64,000 bases of DNA from Cygnus atratus (GCF_013377495.2 NC_066396.1:2480001-2544000), one strand, 5' to 3'. Shown: positions 51,543 through 64,000, numbered from the stretch's first letter. Numbers and translations are program-made. Notes: generated from the sequence alone by a model not told the origin.

Positions 51543-54500
51543 AGAAAAAGGAAAAAATTGCAAGAGCTATGTTCTTTCTATATCATATTTTCTTTATTTC
51601 TTCCACCCTGGTAAAAATTTATCACAGACATGATCTAGATGCATTCTACCACATTAGCATGTGAAACTAAAACACATCCTGATCAGACAAAATTATTTTT
51701 AATTGAATGCTTATGAGCCCACATTCCCATGAGATGAAATTGGAACAAAATTACTTTCACACATTTCCATTGTAGCAGTCTGTTCAGAGACTGGGGGGGT
51801 TGCATTCATACGTAATGTCTGGCAATTAATCAGGATTGGGGAGGGTATCTTATTCTTTCATAAAATATGTAAATAAGCTATTGTTTGTGGACTAAAACAA
51901 GAAATGTTCTGTAGCTTGCCGAAAGAGTTCAGGAGAATACTAATAAAAATGAATGTCAGATTGAATTTAGTTTAATAGTTTATAGCAGAAATCAGAATTT
52001 ATGCTCATGTAAGGCAATCTTCTGCTCAGACCAAAAGACTTTCCGTAAGTTCTTCTCCTCTATAGTATCTGCCGATTTTCCTGGGGTGCAGAACATTGCC
52101 TCTCCAGCAGCTTCAATAAGACATTGTCACTGGCAGCATGTTCTGTGTGTGTATTCTTTGTTTTGTCCACCTAGGTGATGCACTTTTATCTGTTTTGGTT
52201 TCCCAGACAGCGTTGCTTGAACTTTGGCTAGTGAAGGCAGCTTAGTAAAATGTGTAATTATTGCCTAAATATAGAGAATTATTCACTTGGAAAACAACAA
52301 ACATATGTTACTGATTCAAAACATATTCTGATTTGTCAAATTAGAGCGCAGATTCTCACCAAAGCTACATTTTGGCTAATGCAGAAGTCATCTTCATCAT
52401 GAGCTCTTGTTGCAAATCAACAGGCTATAGCTGTGATTCCAGGACTCATTATGTTCGGATGAAACTAGTGGAAAGTACTGGCTGCAGCTAGCATATACAC
52501 TGATAATTGTGATTAAGATGTTCCAACCAGAATGCCTGAAGTTAAGCATCAAAATATATACTTTTTTTTCCTCTGAATAGTGTGGATTACTTACTTCCTC
52601 CAGCGAAATTGAGAACCGAATGTTTAATCCACACAGGGATGCCTAGAGACGTATTTGGGTATCTACCTGCACTGCGTAGAGCCTTACATACTAAAATATT
52701 CCAAGGAACTTTGTAAACCTGAGTAGCAGATGATTCATGAGTACCCCAGAAGAACAATGGAGCAAATAAATTTGCAGAAATTGTAGCTATCCCTTGGAGA
52801 CAAAGGTGTAGGTAGTTAAAGGATTCAAATCGTGCATATGAGCAGTAGTGATGAATGAAGTTTTGGCAAAGGACTCTGAAGAACCGAACGAGATTTATGG
52901 CATTAATGTAGGAGGCATTTGTTCTTAAGGTTGCATGCAAGGTATCTCACTCCATAACACAAAAAATCTTAGTTCAGCAGTAATTTTTAATCAATAAACC
53001 CAACAATCAATAGTGCAGTTAAAGAGGAGAAAAGGAGAAACAGACAACTTAGTCTTAACCCTGTAGGTGGCTTTCACGTGAAATATAAATTGGTTAGTGG
53101 GTATAGCATACATGAGATGTGTGACTGAGTAGTTTGCTGCAGGTTGATTTGTGCAAGCACACATAATTGTTCTACAGGTACTGGCTGAGTTCAGGACACT
53201 TAATAGCATTTTAGAAGTGATATTGTCTGTGTGAGTTCAAAAGATAAAGCTTTTATAGTAAAATCCAGATTTTTTTTCCAGTAAGCCCGGACTCTCTCAA
53301 AGTAGAAGCTGTGACATGCTGCAGAGATGGGCTGCAAGGAGCCACAGGTTAAAACTGCTTAGTGAAAACACCTGAGAGTTTTCATTTTCTTAATTAACTG
53401 CCTGCTCCAACTAGCATAAATACGGAAGTTTTTGTTTGCTTCATCCTCTGTATTTAATATTTGGTTAACAAAGTAAGTGATCAGAACTTTGATCCTCATG
53501 GTTCAACTTCCAGAGTAGTTCTGGGTGGTCTTTCTGCAGCTCTGCCATTCAGTTTAAATTAACAGTTCTCCAGCAAAGAGGCAGGCAAAGTGTCGCCCGG
53601 GGGGCGCTGCCGGCACATTGCAGTGAAGGCGCATCCTGCAGACCTGGCCTGGCTGCCCAGGAGGGGACACAGAGGCTGCACAGCACCCTGGACACTGGGG
53701 AGGAAAGGAGCTGCATGGGGTGAGCAAGGAACATTGCCAGCTCGCTGCACTGAGGTGTAGCTGCTGAAGATTTGGAAACTGGCATCCAAATCCATTCATA
53801 CCAATCTAAATTACCCAGAACATTCCAGTTTTGCAGAATTAGTAATACTGTAAGAACTATTTCTTGCATTCTTTTTGTTTCCAGCCTCTAATGAGAACAT
53901 CAAACAGTAAGAACCATCATTTCTTCTTGCATTTTGGTAACACCATTCCTAACCACAGCGTATTTGACTGAGAAATGGGGAAGTGTAAAAAAGGGGTGAA
54001 GCTAGTCAGTACTTTATTTCTAGTCCTCCAAAGGATTGATTTAAGTTGTGTAAGGAGGTTTTGGATCCCCATGGTACAGCAGGATGTAGGGGCTGAGAGC
54101 TGTGAGCTGTTCTGAAGTGTTTTTGTTCTTTCGTGTTTGTACGCTGAATTTGTGAGAAAACATTGATGAGAATGCTCCCACTGCATCAGCCGCAGATCAG
54201 AAAAAACAGTGGGAGAGGAAAATAAGAACAACCACAACTTGTTTCCAAAGATGACTAATCCTGCAGCCCCAGTGTAACCTCCAGGACAGCGATTAGTGTT
54301 TGGCTTTTCTTCTAAATGCTGGAAAAGTTTTCTGGGGCATCAGCCTAGCTGAAAACTAGTTCAATACGTGTACATTAATGAAAGAAGATTTTTTTAAGTT
54401 TCCATTTAATGTTCCTGCCTCATGTACTCTGTTACTCTAAATACTTCTGGGTGCATAATGCACGGTATCATGTTGCATCTGTATTCCTTATTAGTTAACA

Positions 54501-54979
54501 AAACATTTTTATGGAAGAAGAAAATCCAATTTTGTGGGTAGGATGAAGTAAGGTACATTAAGGGGAAGTGACCCATCAGGGCAGCCTTAGCGTCAGGAAT
54601 AGAGTGATAGGATTTTTGACCGTCAGTTGGTGACATTTCAGCCCCTACACTGTATCAACACAGACAGATTGAAGTGCAGTCTATCTTAGTGGTCTTGGCA
54701 ACAGTGGGCTCAGAAAGGCGAACCTCTATGATACTGACTGTTGGACATCACTAAAGCTCTTGGTATGTGTTTATCGCGCACAGTCCTACAAAGTGCTGTG
54801 CTTTTTTACATAAGAGATGTATTGTCAACTCTGCTGTGATTGCTCCTCAGTTTTGCAGAGTAGTTTTTAAGAGAATTCAATGTAGTTACATTATTTTTCT
54901 CTGTAGTGCAAGGAGATGCACGTCCTTGGAATGACTTTCAATCTGGTGTTTGCCTAGCAGAAATTAAAAATTGGTAATT

Positions 54980-54998
54980 AAAAAAAAAAAAAAAAAAA
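54980..54998. repeat. Poly-A run (19)
   Basis: This is an uninterrupted A19 run about 230 bp before the large antisense CR1 fragment. The two appear unrelated because the CR1 3' end faces the other way and lacks a poly-A tail. Confidence 0.9.
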
Positions 54999-55224
54999 CA
55001 GACCTTTTAATGTTGTATTCTTCCAATTAATTACCAAGCCATCCTTTTGCTGTAGCAGGATTTTACTCTGAAATATATTTCCTATACTTTCCAAGATGTT
55101 TTGTAGTGTAATTGTGGCTTTTTGGCAGTTTCTACGTTGACTTGTTCATCTCCAACAGGCAGCATTTATTGCATTTTGTTTGCTGCAGCTGTGACAAATA
55201 TTTAGCCATGCTCATGGTGATTTT

Positions 55225-56215
55225 AGTCACCAAATGGCTGAGGTTGGAAGGCATCTCTGGAGACTGTCACATCCATCCCCCTGTCCAAGGCAGGGCTGGT
55301 TGTCCAGGTTTGTGACCTGTTGATTTTAAGTATCTCCACAAATGGTGACCCCGCAAGCTCTCTAGGCAACCTTTTTTATTATTACTACATTTAAACGCAA
55401 ATTCTTGTATTTTGTTTTTTTCTCATTGCCTTTTGTCCTGTCACTGGACCACCACTCTGTCTGGCGTCATCATCTTTACACCCTTCCAACAGACATTTGT
55501 ACGCGTTGAGATTCCCTTGAGAGTTTTCTTCTCCAGGCTAATCAGTCCTACGCCTCTCAGCCTCTCTTTGCATGTCAGAGGCACCCATGACTTAATTGTC
55601 CTTGTGGGTCTTTGCTGCACTCTCTCCAGTATGTGCAGGGCTCCACTCCAGAGAGCCCGCTGCTCCAGGTATGGCTTCCCCCGTGCCAAGCGGAGAGGAA
55701 GGATCACCTCCCTCGAGGTGCTGCCGATGCTCTGCCTGATGGAGCCCATGGTGCCATTACCTTTCTTTGCCAGGAGGGCACGTTGTTGGCTTACGTTCAA
55801 GTTGATGCCCGCCAGGACCCCCAGGTCCTTTTCTGCAAAGCTGCTCTCCAGCTGGACACCCCCCAGCATGCAGCATTTTCTGTTTCCCTTTTGTTGAGCT
55901 TCATGAGGCTCCTGCTGGCCAGTGTCATTAGCACATCCAGGTCTCCCCACACAGCACTGGCCCCAGTATCAACACATAGGGTAGGTACATCATCAGTGAC
56001 TGGACTCCAGCTGGGCTTTGTGCTGCTCACCATAGCTCTCCAAGTCCAGCCAGTCAGCCACCTCCCTGTCCACTTAGCCTCTGCTTCATCAGTGTGCCAC
56101 AATTTGGCTGAATTTGAAAATAGTGTGATTGTCTTGATTGTTCTTTCAAGAGCCTCTTTACTGTTTGTGTAGATAATTACATTTGCAAATGGCTCTACTA
56201 TCCAGATAGTTTGGG
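55225..56215 (-). mobile_element. CR1 LINE fragment with degraded ORF2, antisense to DYM
   Basis: The 3' end of the element is at about 55225 (GGCTGAGGTTGGAAGGCATC on the + strand). Minus-strand translation between 55950 and 55441 gives QLESSFAEKDLGVLAG, then STSREVILPL, ALHILERVQQRPTRTIK and KERLRGVGLISLEKK, all conserved blocks of the CR1 ORF2 C-terminal region. A second minus frame (56219-55797) gives WSPVTDDVP and SRSLMKLNKRE, which belong to an earlier part of the reverse transcriptase. The segment that should carry the FADD catalytic motif is missing between these two blocks, and the copy is frameshifted, so it cannot encode an active enzyme. It is the longest recognisable transposon in the window. 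Confidence 0.88.
55441..55950 (-). pseudogene. Remnant of CR1 ORF2 (reverse transcriptase C-terminal part)
   Basis: This is a 169-codon open stretch inside the CR1 copy. The middle is clearly CR1-like: AEKDLGVLAGINLNVSQQ, then LLAKKGNGTMGSIRQSIG and SREVILPL. The first 30 and last 40 residues are off-frame or non-homologous. It lacks the catalytic Asp residues of the polymerase and the N-terminal endonuclease. It is a fossil and not a functional gene. Confidence 0.8.
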
Positions 56216-57104
56216 CCACAGATCACACCAGCAGGGTTGTGAAAATGAATCCCTGCACACCTTTTGTTGTTACCTAGATAAATTTAAATTCAGATATATA
56301 TTTGCACGTGTCTAGAAAGTCGTGTTGTCTCTTCTGAATACCTGTCTTTATATCTCATTGTCATACAGTTTGTATTTGGGTACCATGCTCCTACTCTATC
56401 ATTTGATTCCTAAGGTGAAGGGGGCATTAACTTCCCAGGAGGACTGGACTTGCTTTTTGTACAATATAGAAGAGAAAACAGTTGGTGATGTTAATTCTCT
56501 TCTTGGTTGTTTCCTTTGTTTTGGGGAAAACACAGAATGACCTGGAACATCACTGAATTTTGTCTTTGAAAAAGTACATTTTAGGGAGGACATGTTTCAG
56601 GAGTTTGGGAGGATTTTTGAGCTGACAGAGGCAGAGAGAATTACGCAAGGGAACAAGATGTATGAATCTGAGTGGGAGGTAAAGTGCAAAAGCCCAACCT
56701 CTTTTCTCTGTGGGAATGAGGTTAATTTCCAAATAGATTGGAGACAATGTAAATTTAATTACTGAGCAACTTGAGGGACTGGGAGTTAAAAAATAAAAAT
56801 AAAAAAAATACCATGTTGGTTCTCAAGATGGAAAAATATTGCACAACTGCAAGTATGCTGAAATGAATCATTAAATCAAATCTGTATCAATTTTCCCACC
56901 AATCACGAGGGTTGCATGTGTTTGTCTAAGGGCAATAAAATAACTTCTCTTTACGATGTGAAATTCAGTAATGAATAAGGTTATTTAGGATGTCAGTGTA
57001 TGTGGGAAATAACCTTTTTCTATTGAAAAAGTAATGAACAAGAACTTAGAAGCGGTACCTAAAATAAAATCAGCTTTCTCTTGCATAAGGGTTCGTCATG
57101 CCCG

Positions 57105-57184
57105 TATTTCTAAATCTTAAAATTATTTAAAATCTTATTTTAAAACTTATTTCTAAATCTTATTAAATCATATTTCTAAGTCTT
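57105..57184. repeat. Degenerate AT-rich tandem array
   Basis: TATTTCTAAATCTTA occurs exactly at 57105-57119 and 57148-57162, with a diverged copy (TATTTCTAAGTCTT) at 57171-57184. Intervening bases are similar AT-rich fragments. It looks like local duplication. Confidence 0.75.
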
Positions 57185-60100
57185 GTTGGTAATGTCTACA
57201 AACCTTTTAAACGCAAGAACAAAACTGAAAAACCTAACAGGCAGATTACAGTGAAGAAATGTGATTACATTGTAGTTCTGTCAAGGTTGGATTATGAAGT
57301 GTGGGTAAGATGTGCTTTTTGCTAAATATGGGAACTACTTTTATAAAAGATGGAGGGAAAGTCTAAGGCTGAACTCCTTCAGTAGAGCTGACAAACCTTT
57401 TCCTGCTATATGCTGCAGTGATTTTGATCGCATGCCTTTGTCATTTCTGTGAGAAGAATATCAGTGATGGAGACAAAAGCTGTGCAAATTCAGGACTCCA
57501 AACATTTTTCTTCTTTAAAGGGTTCCAGATGATCTGTTCCATTCCTGCCATCTTCCTGCTATGACAAGGAGTTCAGAGAATTTCAAACTGTCTGCAATAT
57601 ATTTCCCGAAATGTTCTGTAAATGCTACAGACTGCATTATGTTCTCAATACGTATATGCAGCACTCAGGGGAGTGCGTGGGAGTTGCATTTGTAACCATT
57701 ACAGGTCCTCGCTCTACAATTGCACAGGTTGTTTTTCTCTTTTATGTTTTTCAAGAGCCATAGAACAAGGCGGGGAAATCACTGAACTCTCCAAATTCAC
57801 CCCAGCTTTCAACTGGCAATGTTAGGAAGGTCAGCTTTACTGTTCATTATAAAAATGAACAGAAAATGAAGCAGATGAAAGGCACCGTAGTTATTTTCTA
57901 ACAGATACAGAGGAATGGGCGTGTGTGCTGCTGAGGGGCTGTATCTGCTAAAAAGTCTTCTAAAGGAAAAGGTTGAATAACAGGAATTAAGAAAACGCTG
58001 TGGGCTTGCTTCCCATGAAGCTGACACAGCACTTCTACTTCTACTGACTGTGGGCAAGGCCAGGCTTGGGCTTCTTAAAGCCAAACTGACCTCCATGCAA
58101 ATAATTAACTGTAGCTTTTCCGTAGTGAACTGGACTCTCATGAAATGCCTCGTTACGTTTTGTTCAGTATATGTTCTGGTCGGATTCTGACTGGATATTA
58201 GCCTCCTTTTTAGAAAATAAAAATTTAAAAAAGTCACAGTTGCTCTCCTGTTTTGTGTTTGCTTGTAGATTCTATAATCACCTACATCACAAAAACGTGT
58301 GTTTTGTGTCTAGCTGATGGGATCATTTCTATCCTCTAGTACCTGAACTTTCTCTACACAGCACGCATCTATATGTGAAGCATTTAACAGAACAGTGTTC
58401 ACTGCCTTGGCTTGGGCAGACTGAGTCCTATCACAAAATACCATACTTTTCCCAACTGGTGTTCTTAGTAAATATTTTCTTTCAATGCAATGATGAGGAT
58501 ATTTGTCAGGATGAAAGACGTGATTTTTATTTCCTATTCACTTTGACATGAATTTTCCTTTGGAAAGAGATTTATTTATGACTAGCTGCAATTTTGCACG
58601 TTTATATCTAGGTACATAAATCCACACAAAGTCAACAGAGGGGGTTGATGTTGACATTACAGTGAAGGATATAGACCATTTTTACTTGTGATATTTCTTT
58701 TTGAAGTACATTGCTATGCTTTTACAGGAAATGTTTAGTAACAGGAATGGTACTTAATCTTGGTCTCAGTATTAAGAACTATTTAATACACTACTTTATC
58801 TGATGTTATCCTGCATTTTCCCTTTTTTTCAAGTAGTAGCACCTTTATGTGCCTCTGAAAAATTATTACGCATTTGTCTTTTGAAGTGTGTATATCTGCA
58901 TGTCAATGCTATTTGCACAAGAGTAGTATTTCCAACAAATGTCTCTTTTGGAAGAAATGGTGTGTAGCTGTATGAGTATGTATACATTTATGTTATACTA
59001 AGTCAAGTAATGGGATTTCATGATAAATTACCATGCATTTTTCATAGCAAGTTTTATTCTCTGTTCTTTCCAACATCTTTCATGTCCAACTTGACTTACT
59101 CAGAAAGGAATGCATAACTAAAATTTTTAAATTGCCTAGAAATTCTGTATTTGCTGGTTTTCTTGGAAAACCTACTTTACAAATCTCAGTCACTCAAATG
59201 AAGATTTTTTTCATGTGGCTGGAGAGAATGTCTTTGGATTGAAACCAATCTCCTTCCTCTTGGGAGGTGAAGGGTGGGAATACTTAAATACAAAATTTGA
59301 AAATTTGTAGCTTGTGTACCAGAAGAAGGAACATCCTTCTGAACAACTGCCTGGTGAAATTGTAGGGGAACAAACCAACTGTGTCTCTGAATTCAGCTTG
59401 TTAGTAGCAGCTCAAACAACCTTTTTTTCCATGCACAACTGCATGTGTGTGAAATATGTTTCAAATGTAGTTCAAACTAGACTTTTGAGCCAAAATCACT
59501 ATCACTATGTAGGTGGATGTAGTCTCCTAAAGTAGATTGCAATGCTTGTCAGATCAAGGTACTGTGTTTTACGCACTTCTTACATAAAAACCAAAAAAAA
59601 TCTTTTTATCACTTTTTCCTTTTTTGTGGCCTCAGGGCACACTGAATGCATGGCATCTAAACTTTTTGGAAGACAACAAATATTCATATCCTTAACTACC
59701 GATCTTAGATTCCTGTGGCACTCACAAGACTATCTCAGTGGTTCACAAATATGAAAAGCGGTTCAGTCCATAAAAAGCAAAGTATGCATGGATTTGGAAT
59801 TATAAAACATAATTCTTCATCATGAACAATTTAGAAGTTTATCTACAAATACACTTCCCTTATAGGGTTGTAGAAGTCTACAAAGAATGCATCGTTATGC
59901 AAGAGACAATCCTTGCATTGAAGATGTTTGGGAGCATTTGGTGAGACCCATGTCTGGTTTGGATCTTTGGTTGTTTCTCTAACGTCTTTGGCAATAGCTT
60001 TATTGTAGAGTTCTGATAGGCACAACTGATCACTTCCTCTAGAAAATGTTTCAAGTTTGTTAAAATTTGAGATAGGCTTCATGTCAATAGTGCAAAGAGA

Positions 60101-63100
60101 TCTTTTGGATGCAGCTTTGAAGAAAAAGAAAGGGGCAGGGGGAAGTGAGCAAAGGCATAAGATGGAGCCATTGTGTACTCCTAGCAACTTTTTTTTCCTA
60201 CTGCTTCAGTATTGAAATTGTTTTACAGAAATAGGACAAATCCTTAACATGATTTCCAAGGTTCAAAGGCCAATGCAATTAACAATTCATTTTAATGGTG
60301 TGGGGCAGTGAAAAGTTGGAATGGCACGGAGCACGTCACTGCAAAGAAGGTGCAGGTGATGTGCAGTGCCAGTGGGGGGAGGCTTTGCAGTGGAAGCACA
60401 GTTCAAAACTCGTGTTTTGCTCAAGTCTTCGTGTAAAGAAGACTGCTAGCCATGCATATACTCTGATCTTTGGTGTATGGAATGAGTCTGTTAATTCCTA
60501 ATGTGGATCCAGGTTCATCTCCATGAGAGTGAGTACACAGCAATTTTCTTTGTAAGAGCAGCAGTGACCCGAATACATATGTGTGCACACGGTGCATTTG
60601 AACAAACCAGTATCAAGTGAAAGTTGCTCAGAGGATAAAGATTTGTCCTTAGGTTGCATGGCAGTGATGTTTCTTTCATTTTCTTGTTGTTGTTTCGTTG
60701 TTCAGAGTCTGTTTTTTTGCGGGGGGGAGTTTTGCTCAGACTGCTTTCTCCAGCAATTTCCTCTGATTCTCACCCACAGAGTTTTGTCCTAATTCAAGAC
60801 AAATGTCTTCTCTCAGCAGCTATGAAATGCTTACTCTGTTGAATTAAGAGCGAGTGGATGAAATGGAAGAATTGTGAACCCTGTTGTCCATTCCATTTTC
60901 TTATAAAATATTAACAGGACACGCACAGGGAACGCTGAAAGGAAAATACAGTCATGCCTTGAGACTCCTATGCCAGATTCAGGGATATTGTTCTATGAAT
61001 GAACCTTATAATCAGTTTGACCCTTCCTGAGTTTTACAAACATGTATTCTGTTTATACTGGACTGCATACATTTTTGTCCATAGCTTTAAGCCTTCTTGA
61101 GTTTAGTTTGCCACATGCCACTGTGTTAGAGAAAAATACAGCAGATGCATTGCACTCGGCTAAGTGTTCTGCCAAAATCTGAAACTTCTGTGGGATTTGC
61201 ATGGGGGATTTTAGTCTGTCATAGATTGCTGTCATGTTGTTCAGTTTATACTTTAATACGTTATGGAGTTAGCAAGATGTTGTTTCCAGGTAGTGCTCCT
61301 CATCCTTGCCCAATTCCATCCTTTAAGTAGAACTACAAGGATGCTATTTGGCATGCCACACAAAAGAGGAATGAGATTATCTGTACCCATATACAGAGGA
61401 AGGATTTGCTGCTTTCTGTTCCTTCTCTAGTGATAGGAGCATTCATTGGAAAGTGGCCATGAACATTAATTTAGGCCTTCAGTTGAAAAATACATTTCCC
61501 GCTCTCTGCAAATTAAACTCTAGGCTTACTTCTGTAAATATTTACTTCTGTCTCACCAGATCAAATTCCTTGCTTCCATGTTTCTTCTAGTCTCTTTGTC
61601 ATCCTGATTCCATTTTAGCAGGAAATCCTGTTTGTTAGAACAATTAATGGAGGTTTTGCACTAAGCTGCTTCTGAATTTGCTTATATACTTTTGTCACAA
61701 GCGTGTGGTGACAGCATGCTTTTCTGCTTTTATTAATAAGAAAATTTCTTCTTCCTTCCTCTGGGAGGCAGAATTCGTAATGTCTTTATAGCACATCAGT
61801 TATAGATCTCTGCTCACTTGTAAGCAATGGCAGATACAAATATACTCTTTAAAATTAATGAGAAGCTTTTGCCATGGACTAAAGATATCTTGAAGTACTT
61901 CATTTATTACGATCAAGTTTAGGACTGTAGAATTAAAAGAGTGGTCTGCAATGCTTGCTGTTGAACAGGAAGACAGGATGGAAATCATTTGTTTACCCAT
62001 ATTGCATTAAAATCATTTGCGGTGCTTTGGGATTTGCCCAGAAATAGCAGGCAGCTGAGGCACACAGGGTATTTCCAAAGGGCACAAGTTTATATTTTTG
62101 AGAAGGCACTAGAAAAGTCAGAAAAAGTCTGATCACTGAGCTGCAGAGTCAGTACATGGCAATACATGGCAAAAATACTGGTCTGCCATGGACGTACCCT
62201 TTGCTACCAAAAAGTGCTTTTCATTTTTTGGTCCTTTAAACACTCATTGGTGAGTAAGTCCATCAGTGATGACCGTACAAGTCATCTTACTTGCATAGAA
62301 GACCTTTATGGAGGTTGCACACCCGAAGTTTGTTGCCTTTGCATCATTTCCACGAGTCAGATGAACCTAATGGTAAGTGTAGCAGAGAGTTTTTCAGCAG
62401 AAATTTCATGTTATGCTTCAGTTTTACAAGATTAGAAGGAAAGATATGAAGTATGTTACTACTTACTGCCTAGTGATTTGTCGTCTTAATCAGTCAGCTT
62501 CTCTTACATGGGAGCCTAAATCTGCCAGGCATTAGAGTGAATAAGAGCAGTGCCTGCTTCCAGTGCTTCCCCCTGCTCTGAGCCTGTCTCCTCTGCAGCA
62601 CTGATTGGCACCTCCACGCAGTACGCTGCCCTGCAAGGCACTTGAGTTCTCCATGGCTATTTTCACTCATTTCCATTTGTCTGACATTACAGCTTGGATA
62701 ATTCAAATGCAAAATGCCTCAAGGTCTCTTCAATAGGCATGGACATTTGGGGACTTAGTGATTTTTCTCCATTTGTTCACGTTAAATGGATTTCTCCTAG
62801 GGCCTAGTTCCTAAAGTGCTTACAGATCGCTTCTCTAATGCCCATAGAAAGTCTGCCAAAGTGCCAGTACTGCACTTGCCCAGGCACAGTTCTTCCATGC
62901 TGGCCTAGCGATGCATTTATTGCGATTCAGATGAAGCATTATGCTGCATTTGTTCTGACGTGACCTTCCGTGTGTTACCAACTTTCTAAGGAGACTGTAA
63001 ATGCATCACTGTTAAAGCAGATGAGCGATTTGAGACCTCTGCTTGGAAATGTCTGCTCAGACATCGTATCCGGTACATGAGAACGGTTCTCATGCCATAA

Positions 63101-64000
63101 CACTATTTTTTTTTTCTCTAATACATTAAGCAGTAAGTTGAAATGAAGAAGTGTTACTAAAATATAAGAGGAATTAAGGTATGGTTTTAATGTCTAGACG
63201 TCAAGTCTCAAACCTAAGGCATTTTTAGTGCTTGCTGTTTAGAGGGGTGGTCTCCTTATAAGAGATTGTGGTGTTCATGCAGGCATTGTAAAATCCTATT
63301 GTTTAAGGAGTATTTACATAACATGAGGTTTCAGTATTTATGACTTAAATTTAATTCTTTAAAATTGAGAACAATAATACTTTTGGCACGTATATGAGAG
63401 TGGAGAGAAGGAACAGCTCAGTTTTTGCTGAAATGTCTGAGAACATTCATCATCAAATTTTTTGATCCATGGAACTGTTTTTCCATCGCCAGATAGTGTT
63501 TTGTGTGCTGTTCAGTTTATTTACAGTCTACTTCTGAACTAGGAGAGTGAGAAGGTACAGAATGTCTGGAATTCCAAGCTTCAAATAAAGATTTTGAGCA
63601 GTGCTTTAGTTCTCAAGTAATTCTGTACTTGGAACATATAGAATAATTTTAAACATTTGGGTAATGGAAAATTTTTCTCCTCGAGAAGCATAATAGTGAT
63701 TTGAACTGGGAGAGATTCAATCCCTATTCTTTTTCTTGCCATTTAACTTTATCTAACCTTCTTCTGCTCATCACTCAGTTGTCAGCCACTCTGACAGTGC
63801 CCCTTTCTTTCAGGTTTCCTTTTCTTTCTTTGCACCATCGTATCAGTCTGAGCTTAACTCAGCACTTAGAGAGTATTGAGGTTCGTGTCTTTCCTCCCGA
63901 ATCTTTCTCTCCCGCTTTTTCCTACCATTGCTGCTAACAGCAGTATCCCATTCAAGTTTACTTCGGGATTTTATTTCTGCCTGTGCTGTATGTATCCATG

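Larger units (their letters stand above)
1..64000 (+). other. DYM: DYM (dymeclin) gene, internal portion of the transcription unit
   Basis: Five in-phase exons identify the + strand as part of the dymeclin gene. Dymeclin is a conserved eukaryotic protein (about 670 residues in human, from memory) that associates with the Golgi and is needed for normal Golgi organisation and vesicle traffic. Loss in humans causes Dyggve-Melchior-Clausen and Smith-McCort skeletal dysplasias. The window covers roughly the middle third of the protein, by my estimate residues about 250-480. Both ends of the transcript lie outside. The introns inside the window are about 2.5, 5.5, 10.9, 1.6 and at least 40.5 kb, consistent with the very long DYM gene of other vertebrates. 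There is no sign of a processed pseudogene: all four internal junctions carry GT and AG, and the frame is intact. I label the exons A to E because their true numbers cannot be set from here. Confidence 0.93.
23502..64000 (+). other. DYM: Large DYM intron downstream of exon E (partial)
   Basis: This is at least 40.5 kb of intron. It contains CR1 fragments near 24.1, 38.5-39.3 and 55.2-56.2 kb, poly-A and TG/TA runs, a homopyrimidine tract at 41.9 kb and a C/A/G-run cluster at 51.5 kb. I scanned for the next dymeclin blocks (LSKKHNKVLEQ-like and DYAQDLNVIEE-like) and saw none. Long stretches, such as 24.4-38.4, 42.1-47.6 and 56.3-64 kb, hold nothing I can name beyond simple repeats and short chance open frames. 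A microRNA or long non-coding RNA could be hidden here and would not be visible to me. Confidence 0.8.

Noticed and set aside
62166..62374. Open frame followed by a good donor (CTAATG|gtaagt), considered as a missed exon
   Set aside because: The translation does not match any part of dymeclin, no convincing acceptor precedes it, and the 5' side is a 10-bp tandem duplication (TACATGGCAA twice).
1..64000. Prokaryotic or phage features, CRISPR arrays, rRNA or tRNA genes
   Set aside because: No regularly spaced direct repeats with unique spacers, no rRNA-like blocks, and no tRNA B-box-like sequence in a tRNA fold were seen. The splice-site and repeat content is vertebrate.

Overview
The window is vertebrate nuclear DNA and almost certainly avian. 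It is AT-rich and intron-dominated, with short coding islands bounded by GT/AG splice sites. It also carries several degraded CR1 LINE copies, an LTR that looks like the avian ERVL type, and poly-A, TG/TA and polypyrimidine simple repeats. There are no operons, ribosome binding sites or densely packed ORFs. The species cannot be resolved from the sequence. By synteny known from chicken the locus would lie on chromosome Z, but nothing in the window proves that.

One gene is recognised: DYM (dymeclin, the Dyggve-Melchior-Clausen syndrome gene), on the + strand. Five consecutive internal coding exons are present, called A to E here: 2228-2410, 4904-5082, 10621-10746, 21676-21789 and 23407-23501. 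Joined in phase they give 697 nt, or 231 complete codons plus two split ones. This is an uninterrupted middle section of the protein, with no frameshift or stop. The start codon, N-terminal exons, C-terminal exons, promoter and poly-A site are all outside the window. The first 2.2 kb and the last 40.5 kb are intron.

Layout: 1-5.1 kb holds exons A and B. From 5.1 to 21.7 kb there are two introns around exon C, with a TG/TA microsatellite and an antisense CR1 fragment near 15.5 kb. A GC-rich minus-strand ERVL-type LTR lies at about 20.3-21.0 kb, just before exon D. At 21.7-23.5 kb are exons D and E, with a TG/TA microsatellite only 40 bp before exon E. From 23.5 to 64 kb is one large intron. 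It holds three more CR1 pieces (near 24.1, 38.5-39.3 and 55.2-56.2 kb), an 89-nt pure pyrimidine tract with a perfect mirror repeat (41.9 kb), a C-run/A-run/G-run triplet (51.5 kb) and many poly-A runs.

Most long open frames here are chance or repeat-derived. I saw no second protein gene, rRNA, tRNA, CRISPR array or bacterial-type system, and I do not think the window contains a novel multi-gene system. The points most worth checking are splice-site context (exon A donor, microsatellite at exon E), phase-symmetric exons, and non-B-DNA-prone tracts in the large intron.
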